DNA of 64,000 bases, taken from assembly GCA_947449255.1 (NCBI GenBank), contig CANFQX010000002.1:62001-126000 (forward strand), read 5' to 3'. The notes under the pieces were generated by a model. It saw only the letters and a program-made list of their open reading frames with translations. It had not been told where the DNA came from and searched no databases. The translations under genes were made by a program, and so were the position numbers. This document shows positions 25,311-36,168 of this stretch, piece by piece; positions within the stretch are counted from its first letter, which is position 1; every line of letters begins with the position of its first letter. The stretch is from Pseudobdellovibrionaceae bacterium. GTDB taxonomy: Bacteria > Bdellovibrionota > Bdellovibrionia > Bdellovibrionales > Bdellovibrionaceae.

Positions 25311-25760
25311 ATGGAAATCAGAGAAAAAGTCGCAGCTGATGTAAAAGCCGCAATGATCGCAAAAGAATCAGTTAAATTGGGAGCACTTCGTATGCTCCAA
25401 GCAGCCGTGAAAAATCGTGAAATAGAGATGCGCCCTGATCCAATTACTGGCGATGAAGTTCTTGGCGTTTTAAAAAAATTAGTTAAGCAGCGCAAGGAAT
25501 CCATTGATCAATTTCAACAAGCTGGTCGCCAAGATCTAGTTGATCAAGAGACTGCAGAACTTAAGGTGCTTGAAGTCTATTTACCAGCGCAAATGAGTCG
25601 TGAGCAAATTGAGACTCTGGTTTCTGAAGTCATCACAGCCCTCAATGCAAAAACCGTTAAAGACATGGGCCCTGTAATGAAAGAAGTCATCGCCAAATCC
25701 GGCGGTGCTGCTGACAATAAAATTGTGAGCGAAGTTATTAAATCTAAACTCAGCTTATAA
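25311..25760 (+). CDS. yqeY: YqeY family protein (GatB/YqeY domain)
   Basis: A helical protein of 149 residues resembling the C-terminal tail domain of GatB. It contains KEKVAADVK-like REKVAADVKAAMIAKE, LGALRMLQAAVKNREIE, KRKESIDQFQQAGR-type KQRKESIDQFQQAGR, ELKVLEVYLPAQMS and GGAADNKIVSEVIKSKL. It is often encoded next to rpsU and dnaG. A role with tRNA or translation is assumed for the family but not established. The ATG at 25311 has GGAG six bases upstream and matches the usual length; earlier ATGs at 25290 and 25299 would only extend a non-conserved tail. Confidence 0.92.
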   Translation: MEIREKVAADVKAAMIAKESVKLGALRMLQAAVKNREIEMRPDPITGDEVLGVLKKLVKQRKESIDQFQQAGRQDLVDQETAELKVLEVYLPAQMSREQIETLVSEVITALNAKTVKDMGPVMKEVIAKSGGAADNKIVSEVIKSKLSL

Positions 25761-25776
25761 AGCTGGTGGACTTTAA

Positions 25777-27645
25777 ATGAAATTTACTGATGAATTTATT
25801 GAGAGGGTTCAAGAGGCAAATAATATTGTCGACCTTATCTCTCAATACACTCAGTTAAAACAGAGTGGAAGCGGCCTAATGGGTCGCTGTCCATTTCCCT
25901 CCCATGTAGAGAAAACGCCCTCTTTTTCAGTTTCCGAAACGAAGCAGCTTTATCACTGCTTTGGTTGTCATAAAAGTGGTAACATATTTACGTTTATTCG
26001 AGAGTATCAAGGAATGAGCTTCCGAGATTCTCTGGAGTTTCTTGCAAATCGCGCAAGTATTCCTATTCCAACACAAGATAAAGATAATTCTGAACAAGAA
26101 TTATTTAGTGAAAAAAAGAGAACTCTGATTAAAATAAATAAAATCGCAACCGAATTTTATATTAATCAATTAAAAGAAACTTCTCAAAATCATCCTGTCA
26201 GAAAATACATTGCAAGCCGAGGACTCACTCAAGATACGATTGAGGCCTTTAGTATTGGTTATGCTCTGCCAGATTGGGACGGACTTGAACGCCATTTAGT
26301 ATCAAAACAAGTTCCTTTAAATTTAGCCGAGGAAGCTCGTTTAATCAAATCACGACAAAGCTCCCCTGGACAGTTCGATTTATTCCGCGATCGCCTCATG
26401 TTTCCAATTTTTTCTAGCATGGGAGAGCCCATTGCTTTTGGCGGTCGCTATATTGAAAAAAAGGAAAATGAGCCCAAATATTTAAATTCCCCTGAAAGCC
26501 CCGTCTTTATCAAAGGAAAGGTGCTTTACGGCCTCACTCAGACTGCCAGATATATTCGCAGCGAAGATAGAGCCATTATTGTTGAAGGATATATGGATTT
26601 GGTGTCCCTCTATCAGTCAGGAATTCGTAATTCTGTAGCTACTATGGGGACGGCACTCACCGCGGAACACGGTAAACTCCTCAAAAGGATGACAAAGAAT
26701 GTTGTTGCCCTCTTCGATGGAGATACAGCAGGAATTGAAGCTGCAGAGAGAAGTTTACCTATTTTACTCGCAGCTGATCTCTATCCAAAGGGACTGACTC
26801 TACCAAACGCCATGGATCCAGACGACTATATAAAGAAATATGGAGCAGAGGCCTTACAAATAGAACTCGATAGAGCGCCAGATCTTTTTGTAATAATTAT
26901 AGGCCGTTGGATGGAAGGTTATCGTGGAGATGCTTCTGAAAAAGTAAAGTTAGCCGATAAACTAAAACCTATATTTGAGATCATTCCTGATCTACGTTTG
27001 CGTGATTTATATCTGGCAGAGGCAGCTCAAAGAATGTCAGTGACACTGCCATGGCTGCGTCAGGCTGTCGGCTTACAAAGCAGTGGAGTTGTCTATTCAC
27101 AGAATAAGCCCAGCATCTCTAGGACGGCGCGGCCAAGTAATGCCACAGACGCCCAAATACCGCAAATAATACCTGACCCGAATTTACCGACAGAGAATGG
27201 TAAGATCAGCCTTCAAGGCAGCTCTAAGGCCGAGTTGCTGTTGCTTGGGATTACACTCAAAAGTCGTGCCAACTTTGAAAGTTTTTTAACTGAAAAGACA
27301 TTTGAATACATCATGCATTCTGGGGTAAAAAAGATCCTAGAGAAGGCTATTGATGTCTATAGACAAGACCTTAATAAGTTTGATAAATTGACCAGTCTCC
27401 TTGTCTCTTATGTGGATCATCCTGAATTATTATTTGTAGCTGAGCCAACCTCACAAGGCGAAACAGGATTTGAAATAGAGACTGAGCAGAAACTTTTGCG
27501 TGATTGCTTTAAGCGCGTGCGTGATAACTCCTTACGCGACCAAGCAAAGCAGTTGGCTCGAGAATTAAAGCTCGAACCAAGTTCAGAAAAAATGGAACAG
27601 ATAATGAAAGCTCATAGAGATCGACTCTCTTTGAATAAAGGGTAA
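25777..27645 (+). CDS. dnaG: DNA primase
   Basis: Primase of 622 residues that makes RNA primers for replication. The N-terminal zinc-binding domain has [13 protein letters not shown] and [11 protein letters not shown]. The spacing Cys-x4-His is two residues longer than the usual CPFH. The catalytic core has YALPDWD, the RNA polymerase basic segment with FRDRLMFPI and PIAFGGRY, and TOPRIM motifs [15 protein letters not shown] and [10 protein letters not shown]. The C-terminal helicase-binding part (about 470-622) is poorly conserved as usual. The ATG at 25777 follows yqeY by 16 bases with GGTGGA upstream. Confidence 0.96.
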   Translation: MKFTDEFIERVQEANNIVDLISQYTQLKQSGSGLMGRCPFPSHVEKTPSFSVSETKQLYHCFGCHKSGNIFTFIREYQGMSFRDSLEFLANRASIPIPTQDKDNSEQELFSEKKRTLIKINKIATEFYINQLKETSQNHPVRKYIASRGLTQDTIEAFSIGYALPDWDGLERHLVSKQVPLNLAEEARLIKSRQSSPGQFDLFRDRLMFPIFSSMGEPIAFGGRYIEKKENEPKYLNSPESPVFIKGKVLYGLTQTARYIRSEDRAIIVEGYMDLVSLYQSGIRNSVATMGTALTAEHGKLLKRMTKNVVALFDGDTAGIEAAERSLPILLAADLYPKGLTLPNAMDPDDYIKKYGAEALQIELDRAPDLFVIIIGRWMEGYRGDASEKVKLADKLKPIFEIIPDLRLRDLYLAEAAQRMSVTLPWLRQAVGLQSSGVVYSQNKPSISRTARPSNATDAQIPQIIPDPNLPTENGKISLQGSSKAELLLLGITLKSRANFESFLTEKTFEYIMHSGVKKILEKAIDVYRQDLNKFDKLTSLLVSYVDHPELLFVAEPTSQGETGFEIETEQKLLRDCFKRVRDNSLRDQAKQLARELKLEPSSEKMEQIMKAHRDRLSLNKG

Positions 27646-27658
27646 AGGCGAGGTATTG

Positions 27659-29488
27659 ATGATGCAAAACCTACCAAACAAACAAGAGAAAGAACCTTTA
27701 AAAGTTCTTTCGTTGCAAGAACAAGAAGCTTTAATAAAAGAAGAAATTCAAAAGTTTCTTAAGCTTGCAAAAGAGAAGGGTGCGTTGACGATCGAAGAGA
27801 TCAACGACCACCTTCCACCTGAAATTATTGCACCTGCTGCATTGGATGCATTCATGCATGGCCTCGAAGGCAGCGGTGTCGTTATTTCGGACTTGTCTGA
27901 AACTTCGAAAGATGATGAAGCTGAAGGAACATTCCTTGAAAGCCCAGATTCTGACGATGAAGAAGTAGATGATGAAGAAAAAGCTGAAAGTGAAGACGTA
28001 AAGGGCAACGACCCCGTACGGCTTTATTTGCGTAAAATGGGTAGCGTTTCACTTCTTACTCGTGAAGGAGAAGTTGAAATTGCTCGTCGTATTGAAAAGG
28101 GTGAACGAGAAATCGTTAGGGCTATGCTCTTATCACCTCTTGGGACGTTTGAAATCATTCAACTGGGAAGACGTCTTGACGAAGGACGTATTAAAGTTAA
28201 ATCGATTTTCCGCGGCCTTGAGGATGAAGACACTCAGTACGATGAAAAAGAATATATCGATAAAATTCATGAACTCATCGGCAAGGTGACTGAGTATCAA
28301 AAAACTTCAGCGAAAAGGTTTGAGATTCTTCGAAAAGAAGAAACTAACACACCAGCTCGCCAAGCGGCCATGAAGGAACTCGTTGTACTCAACGATAAAC
28401 TAATGGCTAACTTTGAGTCCGTGAATTTCAACCGAAAAACGATCAATCGAATCGTCATTAAGTTTAAAAACTTGGTGGGTCGAATTGGGACTCTTCGTCG
28501 TCGTATCAAAGACGGTGTTGAGCGTACGTTCTCTAAAGACGTAGCTTCAATGGTTGAGCGTATGAAACTTGTTGAGAGTAATGAAAAAGAACTCACAAGA
28601 ATGACACGTGATACAGGATTGAACTATCAAAAGTACAAATCTTATGTTGTTCAAGCTCAAGAAGCCGAAGTGCGTATTACTCGTTTGGATGCAGAAACGG
28701 AAATGAATCACAACTGGGTAAAAGAAACTTACACAGCCATCTGGAAAGGTGAGCGGGAAGCCGATGCAGCAAAATCTGAATTGGTTGAAGCTAACTTACG
28801 TCTTGTTGTTTCTATTGCTAAGAAATACACAAACCGAGGCTTGCAGTTCTTGGATCTAATTCAAGAGGGCAATATCGGTCTAATGAAGGCAGTTGATAAG
28901 TTCGAATACCGCCGTGGTTATAAGTTTTCAACTTATGCGACTTGGTGGATTCGGCAGGCTATTACTCGTGCTATTGCCGATCAGGCTCGTACGATTCGTA
29001 TTCCTGTTCATATGATCGAAACAATCAACAAATTGGTTCGTACATCACGGTATCTTATTCAGGAACTTGGCCGAGAGCCAACCCCTGAAGAAATTGCTGA
29101 AAAAATGGACATGCCCGTTGATAAAGTTAGAAAAGTTTTGAAAATCGCTAAGGAGCCTATTTCTTTAGAAACCCCAGTGGGTGAAGAAGAAGATTCACAT
29201 TTAGGCGATTTTATCGAAGACAAAAAAGTTATCAACCCAGCGGAAGCCATTGTTAACCTGAATTTGGCAGAGCAAACTCGCCGGGTTCTTTCTACTTTGA
29301 CTCCAAGGGAGGAAAAGGTTCTTCGGATGCGTTTCGGCATCGGTGAAGAGGCCGATCATACTCTCGAAGAGGTAGGTCAGGATTTCAATGTGACAAGGGA
29401 ACGTATCCGTCAGATTGAAGCCAAGGCCCTTCGCAAGCTTCGCCATCCATCTCGCAGCAATAAGCTTAAGTCTTTTGTTGAAGGATAA
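27659..29488 (+). CDS. rpoD: Housekeeping sigma factor RpoD (sigma-70)
   Basis: Primary sigma factor of 609 residues. Region 1.1 (about 20-85) is followed by a very acidic segment (about 100-122). Region 1.2 starts [22 protein letters not shown] long non-conserved insert of group 1 sigma factors spans about 150-370. Region 2 contains [19 protein letters not shown] and [19 protein letters not shown]. Region 4 contains [15 protein letters not shown] and the helix-turn-helix [17 protein letters not shown]. The ATG at 27659, eight or nine bases from dnaG's stop region and preceded by GGCGAGG, is chosen over the TTG at 27656. It should recognise the TTGACA/TATAAT-like promoters noted in this window. 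Confidence 0.97.
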   Translation: MMQNLPNKQEKEPLKVLSLQEQEALIKEEIQKFLKLAKEKGALTIEEINDHLPPEIIAPAALDAFMHGLEGSGVVISDLSETSKDDEAEGTFLESPDSDDEEVDDEEKAESEDVKGNDPVRLYLRKMGSVSLLTREGEVEIARRIEKGEREIVRAMLLSPLGTFEIIQLGRRLDEGRIKVKSIFRGLEDEDTQYDEKEYIDKIHELIGKVTEYQKTSAKRFEILRKEETNTPARQAAMKELVVLNDKLMANFESVNFNRKTINRIVIKFKNLVGRIGTLRRRIKDGVERTFSKDVASMVERMKLVESNEKELTRMTRDTGLNYQKYKSYVVQAQEAEVRITRLDAETEMNHNWVKETYTAIWKGEREADAAKSELVEANLRLVVSIAKKYTNRGLQFLDLIQEGNIGLMKAVDKFEYRRGYKFSTYATWWIRQAITRAIADQARTIRIPVHMIETINKLVRTSRYLIQELGREPTPEEIAEKMDMPVDKVRKVLKIAKEPISLETPVGEEEDSHLGDFIEDKKVINPAEAIVNLNLAEQTRRVLSTLTPREEKVLRMRFGIGEEADHTLEEVGQDFNVTRERIRQIEAKALRKLRHPSRSNKLKSFVEG

Positions 29489-29517
29489 GGGCAAGTTAAG
29501 GTACAGAATTTAATTCT

Positions 29518-29548
29518 AAAAAGGGGAAGGCAACTTCCCCTTTTTTTT
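29518..29548 (+). terminator. Intrinsic terminator of rpoD
   Basis: AAAAAGGGGAAG, loop GCAA, CTTCCCC and eight T. A canonical terminator about 30 bases after the rpoD stop. Confidence 0.92.
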
Positions 29549-29573
29549 AGGCATCTAGCGTCGCACAGTCTCT

Positions 29574-29602
29574 TTGAAAGTCTCGAATCTTTTTGCTAGA
29601 GT
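29574..29602 (+). promoter_or_regulatory. Sigma-70 promoter of tRNA(CAU)
   Basis: TTGAAA (29574-29579), 17-base spacer, TAGAGT (29597-29602). The start is expected about 29609, a dozen bases before the mature tRNA end. Confidence 0.6.
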
Positions 29603-29620
29603 GTTATCACCAATCTATGT

Positions 29621-29697
29621 GGGGAGTTAGCTTAGTTGGTTAAAGCAGCCGGCTCATAACCGGCGGATCGGGGGTTCGAATCCCTCACTCCCTACCA
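29621..29697 (+). tRNA. tRNA with anticodon CAU (Met elongator or Ile2)
   Basis: A 77-base cloverleaf with encoded CCA. The anticodon arm is GCCGG-CTCATAA-CCGGC, with anticodon CAU and T-arm GGTTCGAATC. It is not an initiator tRNA because the three G-C pairs and A1-C72 features are absent. CTCATAACCGG in the anticodon arm resembles lysidine-modified tRNA-Ile2 of many bacteria, while the gene could also be elongator Met. The first acceptor pair is G1-U72. Identity cannot be settled from this single gene. Confidence 0.92.
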
Positions 29698-29712
29698 TTC
29701 AATGAATTTTCT

Positions 29713-32700
29713 CTATTTGGCTATTGGCAGTTGAATCACGAAGCAAGTATTTGGATTTTTGAGATCTATTTTGAACTCACCATAATGAGCTTTTATAATT
29801 CCGAGAGATATACTCAATCCCAAACCCGTTCCAACACCAACTGGTTTGGTAGTAAAAAAGGGTTGCATTATTTTTTCGACGATCTCAGGTGAAATCCCCT
29901 GGCCCGAATCAATAACAGAAATCAAGACCTGATCCATTTGCTTCTCAACTTCGACCCGGATCCATGGATATTGGGTTTTGAAAACAGCATCATGAGCATT
30001 GTTGAGGAGATTTAATAGCACCTGACTGATCTGTGTGGGATTGCAGACTATAATCGCATCTTCAGGAATCTTAGAGGTGACAGTAATGCCATGCTGGTGA
30101 AGCCTTTCTCCACACAGAACAAGAGTTTCTTCTATAATTTGAGTCACCGAGTTCTGTGTAAACTGAACTTTAGAAGTGTCCCTGGAGAACATTCGCAGTC
30201 CTTTTACAATCTTTGAAATACGCTCGGTGGTCGATTCAATTTTCGATAGAAAATCCCTGGCTATTTCTGTGGTGAAGTTTCCAGAATCAATAAGTCTACG
30301 CAATTGGGATGACTTGCCTTGTATGATTGACAAAGGATTGTTAATTTCGTGTGCTATACCACCCGCCATCTCTCCTAAAGAAGACATTTTAGCTGAGTGC
30401 TGCAGGCTTAACTCCGCCTCTTTTTGCGCCGTTATATCAAATAGAATAAATAGGTACTCACTGATCAAGCCCTGATCACCAAATACTGGCGAAATATTTG
30501 CATTCACCCAATAAGATGTCCCATTTTTCTTGAAAAAATTATGGTCACCATTCCAGATAATACCCCGACTCAAAGTGGTATAAATTTCCAGAAAGAATTC
30601 ATCTGTTCGAGTATCAGAGGTTAGAATTTTTATTTCATTTCCAAGAAGATCTGAAGATGAATATTGTGATACGTGGGTGATTTTGTCATTCACGTAAGTA
30701 ATAATACCCTTCACATTTGTTTTCAGGACTATGGCAGAACTGTTTAAAGCATTGTATAATTGATCAATTTGGGATCGTTGATCAAAGGTGATCCGCTCAA
30801 GCTCTTTTACATCATTAATGTCCTTTAATATCACCAGAACAGTCGGATGAATTGAACCTCGAGCCATAATCTGAGCAGTCGTAAGTTCGCCCCAAACAAT
30901 CGTACCATCTTTTCTAACATATCTTTTCTGCTGTTTGGAAAACTTTGGAAGATCATCCAGATCTCCATTCGCCAAACCAAAATTTTTCTGCAAATCATCG
31001 GGATATAGTATACTTTCAATTGATTTATTTCTCATTTCTTCAGCTGAGTATCCAATGAAAGACAAAAGCTCCTTGTTCATGGTCAAGAAATGAAGTTTAG
31101 AATCAAGGGTTGCAATTCCCGTTGGGGCAAGCTCGATTAACGATTTCACATACTCTTCGCTTTGTGCCAACTTTCGTGTCTGAACTTCAACCTCGTTTTG
31201 CAACCGTCTTGAGAACTGTCCCTTCTCGTTAAGAAATAGAGTTGATATAAGCAAAATTATTGTCAGCAAAGTCGCCAGTGAGACTGAGGTTAATTGATTA
31301 TTCTCAAGGAAAAAATCTAAAGTAGGGTAAAATTTGACCTTAATGGGTAAACTGTAAATATAGAGGTCTTTAGAAAATAGGTATTTTGAATTGAATTCCG
31401 CAGGACGCCGATCAGAACTAGAATATATCAGGTTATTATCTAACGTTATTTTTAAACTTAAATCAGACAAATATCCAGAAAATGCTTCTTCAAAAAAATA
31501 TTCAAAAACTACCGGAGCAAAAGCCCAGCCTAAAAAAATAGATTTTTTATTAGTTGATTTAGAATACCACGTTGGTGAGTAAATTAGAAATCCCGGTCTT
31601 TCTACATTATCTTGAACCAATTGAATTGGCCGAGTGGCGACAACTGATTTAATTTCTTTCGCCTTTTCTGCAGCTTCCCTTCGGTTTCTTTCGCTCCCTA
31701 TATCTAATCCCAATGCAGCTCTATTATTTTCAATCGGCTCTATCAAATCAATCACATATCGATTCGTAAACTGACTAGCGTATTGATTATCTAAAATTCG
31801 GATTTCTCTTTGAGTCCTTGAAGCTGCTAAACTTGAAACTTGAGAGTGCTCGCTATTGTGGTGATCAAAGTAATCAATAAATCCCAAGCCGTTTATAGCA
31901 ACAGGGTATTTGTCATTTTTCAAAGTCTGGCTAAACTGCCTCCACTCTAGGGGTGTGGTCATTGGATTTACAGAAAAGTGAGCCGAAGCAGAAAGCAGGT
32001 AACTGCCAACAGAGGTCTCAACTTGCTGAAGGTGATCAATTGCAGTATCCACTATATTTTGATATTCTGCACGACTGTGCTGCTTTTCAACTTGCGACAT
32101 TAATCCGACAACTAAGACAGCAGCTAACCAAACAAATGAATTTAAAAAACTGATATTATGAATGCTCTTAGACTCATTATGCTTGAGTTGATCTGACAAC
32201 AAAGAGGCCCATCCAATCGAACTCAGTAGGCATTGTAGATAGATGATGTTTAAAACAAGACTTCCATGCTCAAATGGCCCTTCAAACCGATAGCTCATGG
32301 AGATCAGAAATAGACTCGTAATAAGTACAGTCAAATACGTTCCTATTCGTCCAATTTTTCTTCCATTCAAAAAAATTAATGGGCAAATTAACCATAGAAC
32401 TGCATGATCATGAAAAATTAAATTGGCAGTTAATACTAGCCCAATGCTAAAAAATAGGACTAACAAAGTATTCTGATATGCCTGCAAGGCTTTTAGAAAT
32501 TTGCGCGCCTGAAAAAGCTTAAGAACCTCAAAAAAAATGGGTAGAAAAATGAAGCACCCTAGACCGCTCCCACTCCAATATTCTAACCAATTATTCAGGA
32601 GCCCATCAGATTTATCCAAATTAGTATAATAGGTTAATAGGGTAAAAATAGATGCACTGAAAATTGGGGCAATTAGAGAAGACAAGAAATAGGCTGCAGA

Positions 32701-33060
32701 CTTAGAATAGGACATTAAGAAGCGATTTTGCTTTCTTATATAAATAAATAGTTTGGCTCCTAAATAAGCTTCAACCAAAGATCCACTAGCGGATATAAAT
32801 GCACAGAGACCTTGAAAATGGAGACCCTTATCGGCAAGCAATGAACCTATGAAAATTGCTGGTAAGATGCCAATCCCGAATCGGATCATAAGTCCGATAC
32901 CTAAGCCTGTGACAGGCCAAAAGACGGCTAAATGCCCATCAAAGGTTGCAAGATTTCTCGATAGGCTAGCTAGTGCCAAATAAATTAGACATACAAACAG
33001 AGACAAAAATAATTTTAGACTGTAACTTTCAAAATATTTATGCGATTGCTTGACCTTCAA
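29713..33060 (-). CDS. MASE1-CHASE-PAS-PAS sensor histidine kinase
   Basis: A large membrane kinase of 1115 residues. A MASE1-type membrane region (about 15-300, about eight helices, with [15 protein letters not shown]) is followed by a CHASE extracellular domain (about 320-560, e.g. [10 protein letters not shown] and FLIYSPTW), another helix near 605, two PAS domains (about 645-890, including [15 protein letters not shown] and [15 protein letters not shown]), and a kinase core. The H-box is [17 protein letters not shown], and ATP-binding motifs are [16 protein letters not shown] and [14 protein letters not shown]. It has no receiver domain of its own. The start is TTG at 33060 with GGAG seven bases upstream. 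The Hpt-like/receiver gene 85 bases upstream is the likely partner. Confidence 0.93.
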   Translation of the reverse strand: MKVKQSHKYFESYSLKLFLSLFVCLIYLALASLSRNLATFDGHLAVFWPVTGLGIGLMIRFGIGILPAIFIGSLLADKGLHFQGLCAFISASGSLVEAYLGAKLFIYIRKQNRFLMSYSKSAAYFLSSLIAPIFSASIFTLLTYYTNLDKSDGLLNNWLEYWSGSGLGCFIFLPIFFEVLKLFQARKFLKALQAYQNTLLVLFFSIGLVLTANLIFHDHAVLWLICPLIFLNGRKIGRIGTYLTVLITSLFLISMSYRFEGPFEHGSLVLNIIYLQCLLSSIGWASLLSDQLKHNESKSIHNISFLNSFVWLAAVLVVGLMSQVEKQHSRAEYQNIVDTAIDHLQQVETSVGSYLLSASAHFSVNPMTTPLEWRQFSQTLKNDKYPVAINGLGFIDYFDHHNSEHSQVSSLAASRTQREIRILDNQYASQFTNRYVIDLIEPIENNRAALGLDIGSERNRREAAEKAKEIKSVVATRPIQLVQDNVERPGFLIYSPTWYSKSTNKKSIFLGWAFAPVVFEYFFEEAFSGYLSDLSLKITLDNNLIYSSSDRRPAEFNSKYLFSKDLYIYSLPIKVKFYPTLDFFLENNQLTSVSLATLLTIILLISTLFLNEKGQFSRRLQNEVEVQTRKLAQSEEYVKSLIELAPTGIATLDSKLHFLTMNKELLSFIGYSAEEMRNKSIESILYPDDLQKNFGLANGDLDDLPKFSKQQKRYVRKDGTIVWGELTTAQIMARGSIHPTVLVILKDINDVKELERITFDQRSQIDQLYNALNSSAIVLKTNVKGIITYVNDKITHVSQYSSSDLLGNEIKILTSDTRTDEFFLEIYTTLSRGIIWNGDHNFFKKNGTSYWVNANISPVFGDQGLISEYLFILFDITAQKEAELSLQHSAKMSSLGEMAGGIAHEINNPLSIIQGKSSQLRRLIDSGNFTTEIARDFLSKIESTTERISKIVKGLRMFSRDTSKVQFTQNSVTQIIEETLVLCGERLHQHGITVTSKIPEDAIIVCNPTQISQVLLNLLNNAHDAVFKTQYPWIRVEVEKQMDQVLISVIDSGQGISPEIVEKIMQPFFTTKPVGVGTGLGLSISLGIIKAHYGEFKIDLKNPNTCFVIQLPIAK

Positions 33061-33145
33061 TTTATCAGCTCCGAATTCTTAATATTAAAAAGCATATGAT
33101 TTTGAACATTGCATATTTGCAAATTATTCATATACCTTTACGTTT

Positions 33146-34126
33146 TTATTTTTGCTTAAATTCTCTGAGCTCTCTTCGGAATAAAATAAGCTGACTAAGC
33201 TCGGCCCTGATAGTTCGTCTAATATCATCTTTCCCATGTTCTGCCAATACGGCATCAATATCGCTAAATTGATAAAGAATCAGATTGATGCTGCGATTTA
33301 AAAACTTAGTCATTTGACGCTGTTTGAGTGCGTTTTTAACATGGTTAAGCAGTGTTTTCTCATTGAAAGGCTTTTCAATTGCAGCAAAAACCCCAAATTC
33401 AAGTGCATCCATTAAATTTTCCTTATCTAAAAATCCGCTGATAAAGATTACTGGAACATCTGGATCAAGTTTTCTTATTGCCTGCAAAACTTCCTGCCCC
33501 GAGCAGCCAGGCATCTTCATGTCCGTCAAAACTAAATCAGGTTGATTCTGTTTGAATGCTTTATAAAGTTCGTTCGGATCGGTGAAAGTCAGACATTCCA
33601 TACCAACCTGCTCCAATTCAAATTGAATGATATCCAGAATGTCTTGTTCATCGTCTATGGCATAGATCATAGGCTTTAGATCACTCAGATCCGTCAAGTT
33701 TACACTAGGACTCTTGATACCCTCAGCCTTCACATTTTGTTCTATTTTTTTCTGAGGTTCGGAGGCACCAGCCGATTCTGCTGTTGGAGTTGTTTTTTTT
33801 ATGCGTGCTTCATTTGAAGTAGTTGCTAAAATGCCTCGCGCCCCTTCAATGGTTTTTAGCAAAATAGCCAGTGCCTCACTTGGCACTGCGGTCTTTCCCC
33901 TGAGTCCAGCAAATATACTATCAAGGATGTTCATTTGCTTTTGAAGGGGGTCGATTCCCATCATATTTGCCCCACCCTTTACGCTATAAAATACTTTGAA
34001 AATAGCTTCATAATATTTCTGTATAGACTCACCTTTATCAATAGCTATGAGCGCTTTCTCAACCGATACCAAGAGCTCAGTGGCTTCTGAACAGAATTCT
34101 TCCATGTCTTGACCAATAAAACTCAT
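33146..34126 (-). CDS. Hpt-like / receiver protein with Tyr replacing phospho-His
   Basis: A protein of 326 residues. The N-terminal helical domain matches Hpt/CheA-P1 (FKVFYSVKGGANMMG), but the position of the phosphorylated His is Tyr 47. A Ser/Thr/Pro-rich linker follows (about 102-148). A receiver domain (about 152-270) has an intact acidic pocket (AIDDE), the phospho-acceptor Asp 202 (LTDMKMPG), Ser (FISG) and Lys (EKPF). The C-terminal helical tail is about 55 residues. The start has GGAG with good spacing. It lies directly upstream of the histidine kinase in the same direction, so the receiver is its probable target; the Hpt-like domain likely serves binding only. Confidence 0.88.
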   Translation of the reverse strand: MSFIGQDMEEFCSEATELLVSVEKALIAIDKGESIQKYYEAIFKVFYSVKGGANMMGIDPLQKQMNILDSIFAGLRGKTAVPSEALAILLKTIEGARGILATTSNEARIKKTTPTAESAGASEPQKKIEQNVKAEGIKSPSVNLTDLSDLKPMIYAIDDEQDILDIIQFELEQVGMECLTFTDPNELYKAFKQNQPDLVLTDMKMPGCSGQEVLQAIRKLDPDVPVIFISGFLDKENLMDALEFGVFAAIEKPFNEKTLLNHVKNALKQRQMTKFLNRSINLILYQFSDIDAVLAEHGKDDIRRTIRAELSQLILFRRELREFKQK

Positions 34127-34201
34127 TTTCGTTCTCCTGATTTACTCTATCTTAAAGTCCTTAAGGGACTCGGTTAATATTTTTCAGTGAAATTTCTAGA
34201 C

Positions 34202-34657
34202 CTAAAAATTGCTCTTTTCAGTTTTAAGATGGGCCTTGATTTCATACAAAATGCGAGTGTTTTTTTCGAACCAATCCTCACCATATTCCAAATGTACGCC
34301 GCTTCTGCGAAGGGTCACCTTTATCTGGACCTCACTGCTATACTGTTCGAGCCATTCATACTTGTTCTCATCAAAGGTTCCTACGACAACACCTTCTCTG
34401 ATTAAATTCTGACCGTTCTTGACGAGGTTCAGCGGTTCTTCGGCCATCGTGATATAGTAGCAGTTGAGTTTACCAGAGATTCTTTTTAACTCCTGTGGGC
34501 TCTCTTTAAATTGAAAACTCACATCAAAGCAATTAGTTCCACTCCCCCGATAATTCCACAAACCCCAACCACCCCAATTTCCATTGATATCAGAAAATGC
34601 CTTTGAAGAATTAAATAAGAAGAAGAATAAAAGCATGGAGTGTTTAACTGATTTCAT
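34202..34657 (-). CDS. Secreted protein, unknown
   Basis: A protein of 151 residues with a cleavable signal peptide (hydrophobic MLLFFFLFNSSKA, cleavage probably after SKA near residue 20). The mature part starts with a Trp/Gly-rich stretch (NGNWGGWGLWNYRG). Two cysteines (NCFDVSF and LNCYYIT) could form a disulfide. I do not recognise a family. It is a single gene between the Hpt-like/receiver gene and a small membrane protein, with no operon partner visible. Confidence 0.6.
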   Translation of the reverse strand: MKSVKHSMLLFFFLFNSSKAFSDINGNWGGWGLWNYRGSGTNCFDVSFQFKESPQELKRISGKLNCYYITMAEEPLNLVKNGQNLIREGVVVGTFDENKYEWLEQYSSEVQIKVTLRRSGVHLEYGEDWFEKNTRILYEIKAHLKTEKSNF

Positions 34658-34844
34658 AAGAAAAGATATCGGATTTTTTTAGAATTTCAAAATGATGAAG
34701 GGAGAAAAGAATGGGGCTAAATGAAAGAACTGAACCTAAGTGTTGTCTCAATTTATGACGAATTATCGAAAGAAATAAAAATCATGTTTAGTATTCAAGA
34801 TATAGAATTAAAACTTATCTTATATTGATATTTCGTTTTAAATT

Positions 34845-35129
34845 TTAATAGGGAAATTTGCGGTATTCGGCGCGCCATTGAATAATTTTTGCAGCAACAA
34901 TAACAAGAAAAATTCCACAGATTTGACTAACATCAATCAGTGAACTTGGTTTGATTTCGATCAGATATTTTTCGAAGATGCCAAAGATGCCAATGAAAGA
35001 AATAAAATAAGGACGCCATTCATAAAACCAGTCGTATTTTTCTTTTGTATATTTCACCAAAACCTCCGATTCAATAAAATGGAAGGCTGCAAAAGATAGA
35101 CCGTCTAAAAACGACCCTATATTGACCAA
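34845..35129 (-). CDS. Small two-helix membrane protein, unknown
   Basis: A protein of 94 residues with two hydrophobic segments, about 42-56 (PYFISFIGIFGIFEKYL) and 67-83 (VSQICGIFLVIVAAKII), and a charged end (RAEYRKFPY). No family is recognised. The surrounding sequence is AT-rich and gene-poor, so this is only moderately supported. Confidence 0.45.
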   Translation of the reverse strand: MVNIGSFLDGLSFAAFHFIESEVLVKYTKEKYDWFYEWRPYFISFIGIFGIFEKYLIEIKPSSLIDVSQICGIFLVIVAAKIIQWRAEYRKFPY

Positions 35130-35464
35130 ATGCCAAATGAAATCATTTTTCTGTTAGCTAGCTGACAACTGAAAAAATCTTCAACAAATTTTATTTTTGA
35201 TATTGCCCTGAACCTAAAATTGAAACGATTCAATTTGATATTTATCAAAAATATAATAGCTTAGACTGTATCAAAAAATACCGGCCTTCCCCTTTTTATC
35301 CCTAAAAAATCTCAATTTGCAGTTTTGCTGCGCTTATAAAATAAGCTCCGCGATTACATTGTATAAGTATTGTGCGATTTAATTTTGATTTAAACTATAT
35401 GCCTGATTGCAATCTTGAAATCGGACTAATAAGAAGCCGCTGGTCTTTTTAGTAATACAAAAAA
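35130..35464. other. AT-rich gene-poor stretch before tRNA-Asn
   Basis: No gene is visible. A hairpin GCTTAT-AAA-ATAAGC lies at 35332-35346 without a T-run. I see nothing else definite. Confidence 0.5.
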
Positions 35465-35540
35465 TGGCTCAGGAGGAGGGACTCGAACCCCCGACCCAGC
35501 GGTTAACAGCCGCTTGCTCTACCGACTGAGCTACTCCTGA
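35465..35540 (-). tRNA. tRNA-Asn(GUU)
   Basis: A 76-base cloverleaf on the minus strand: acceptor TCAGGAG/CTCCTGA, anticodon loop CTGTTAA, T-arm GGTTCGAGTC, discriminator G and encoded CCA. The U1-A72 pair and G73 are typical of bacterial tRNA-Asn. Confidence 0.97.
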
Positions 35541-35557
35541 ACATTCGGTGAACAAAT

Positions 35558-35586
35558 AAGTTAGTGTCTTGTATCATTCTTGTCAA
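35558..35586 (-). promoter_or_regulatory. Sigma-70 promoter of tRNA-Asn
   Basis: Minus strand TTGACA (35586-35581), 17-base spacer, TAACTT (35563-35558), ending about 17 bases before the tRNA. Confidence 0.75.
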
Positions 35587-35616
35587 ATAGAAATCTGTAT
35601 CGAAAACATTTAACTG

Positions 35617-36060
35617 CTAGAGGGGCCGCTCCAAAACTTCCTCTAGCATTTTTGAACTGAAAACCAGACCTTTAATTCTAAACAGCTTTTTATCATCAGA
35701 TTGTTCAAGATAATTGATCTGATTTCGATAAATAGAGTATGATTTAGCTCGATTTTTAAAATGAGCAGCGTCTAGGTGATCCTTTTTAACACTGCCAATC
35801 AAAATTTTGCAGAATGAACTGACTTCTGCCTCCAATTCAATTTTTTTTATTGTGGCTCCATCGTTGGATATGATCTCTGCAGTATTAACATTTTCTGGGC
35901 ACCAATTGAAGGGACGAAGGTCAGCGCCTATTAAAATTTCCATACTAGCCATAATTGGACTTTTTTGAAATCCTGGGGCATTCAATTTCCAAATCCCGAA
36001 TAAAACTAAGACGAATAAGACACTCAATATAAAAACCTTCGATATTTCTTTATTAGCCAT
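35617..36060 (-). CDS. Membrane-anchored protein, unknown
   Basis: A protein of 147 residues with one N-terminal helix (about 8-25, VFILSVLFVLVLFGIW) and a small periplasmic domain with two cysteines (FNWCPENVN and SSFCKILIG). The periplasmic part alternates beta-like segments. No family is recognised. It sits between tRNA-Asn and tRNA-Arg on the same strand; its relation to them is only positional. Confidence 0.55.
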   Translation of the reverse strand: MANKEISKVFILSVLFVLVLFGIWKLNAPGFQKSPIMASMEILIGADLRPFNWCPENVNTAEIISNDGATIKKIELEAEVSSFCKILIGSVKKDHLDAAHFKNRAKSYSIYRNQINYLEQSDDKKLFRIKGLVFSSKMLEEVLERPL

Positions 36061-36168
36061 GCCTCATTAGCCCAAGTTAATAGACCTTAAACAAGAAAAT
36101 TGAGACTGCGGGTCGAGGAGTATTGTGTTTTGCGTTATTTTTGAAGATTTTCAAAAGAAGGAGAGAAA

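Noticed and set aside
35332-35346. Hairpin as terminator or attachment site beside tRNA-Asn
   Set aside because: No T-run, no repeat of the tRNA 3' end and no integrase gene nearby.
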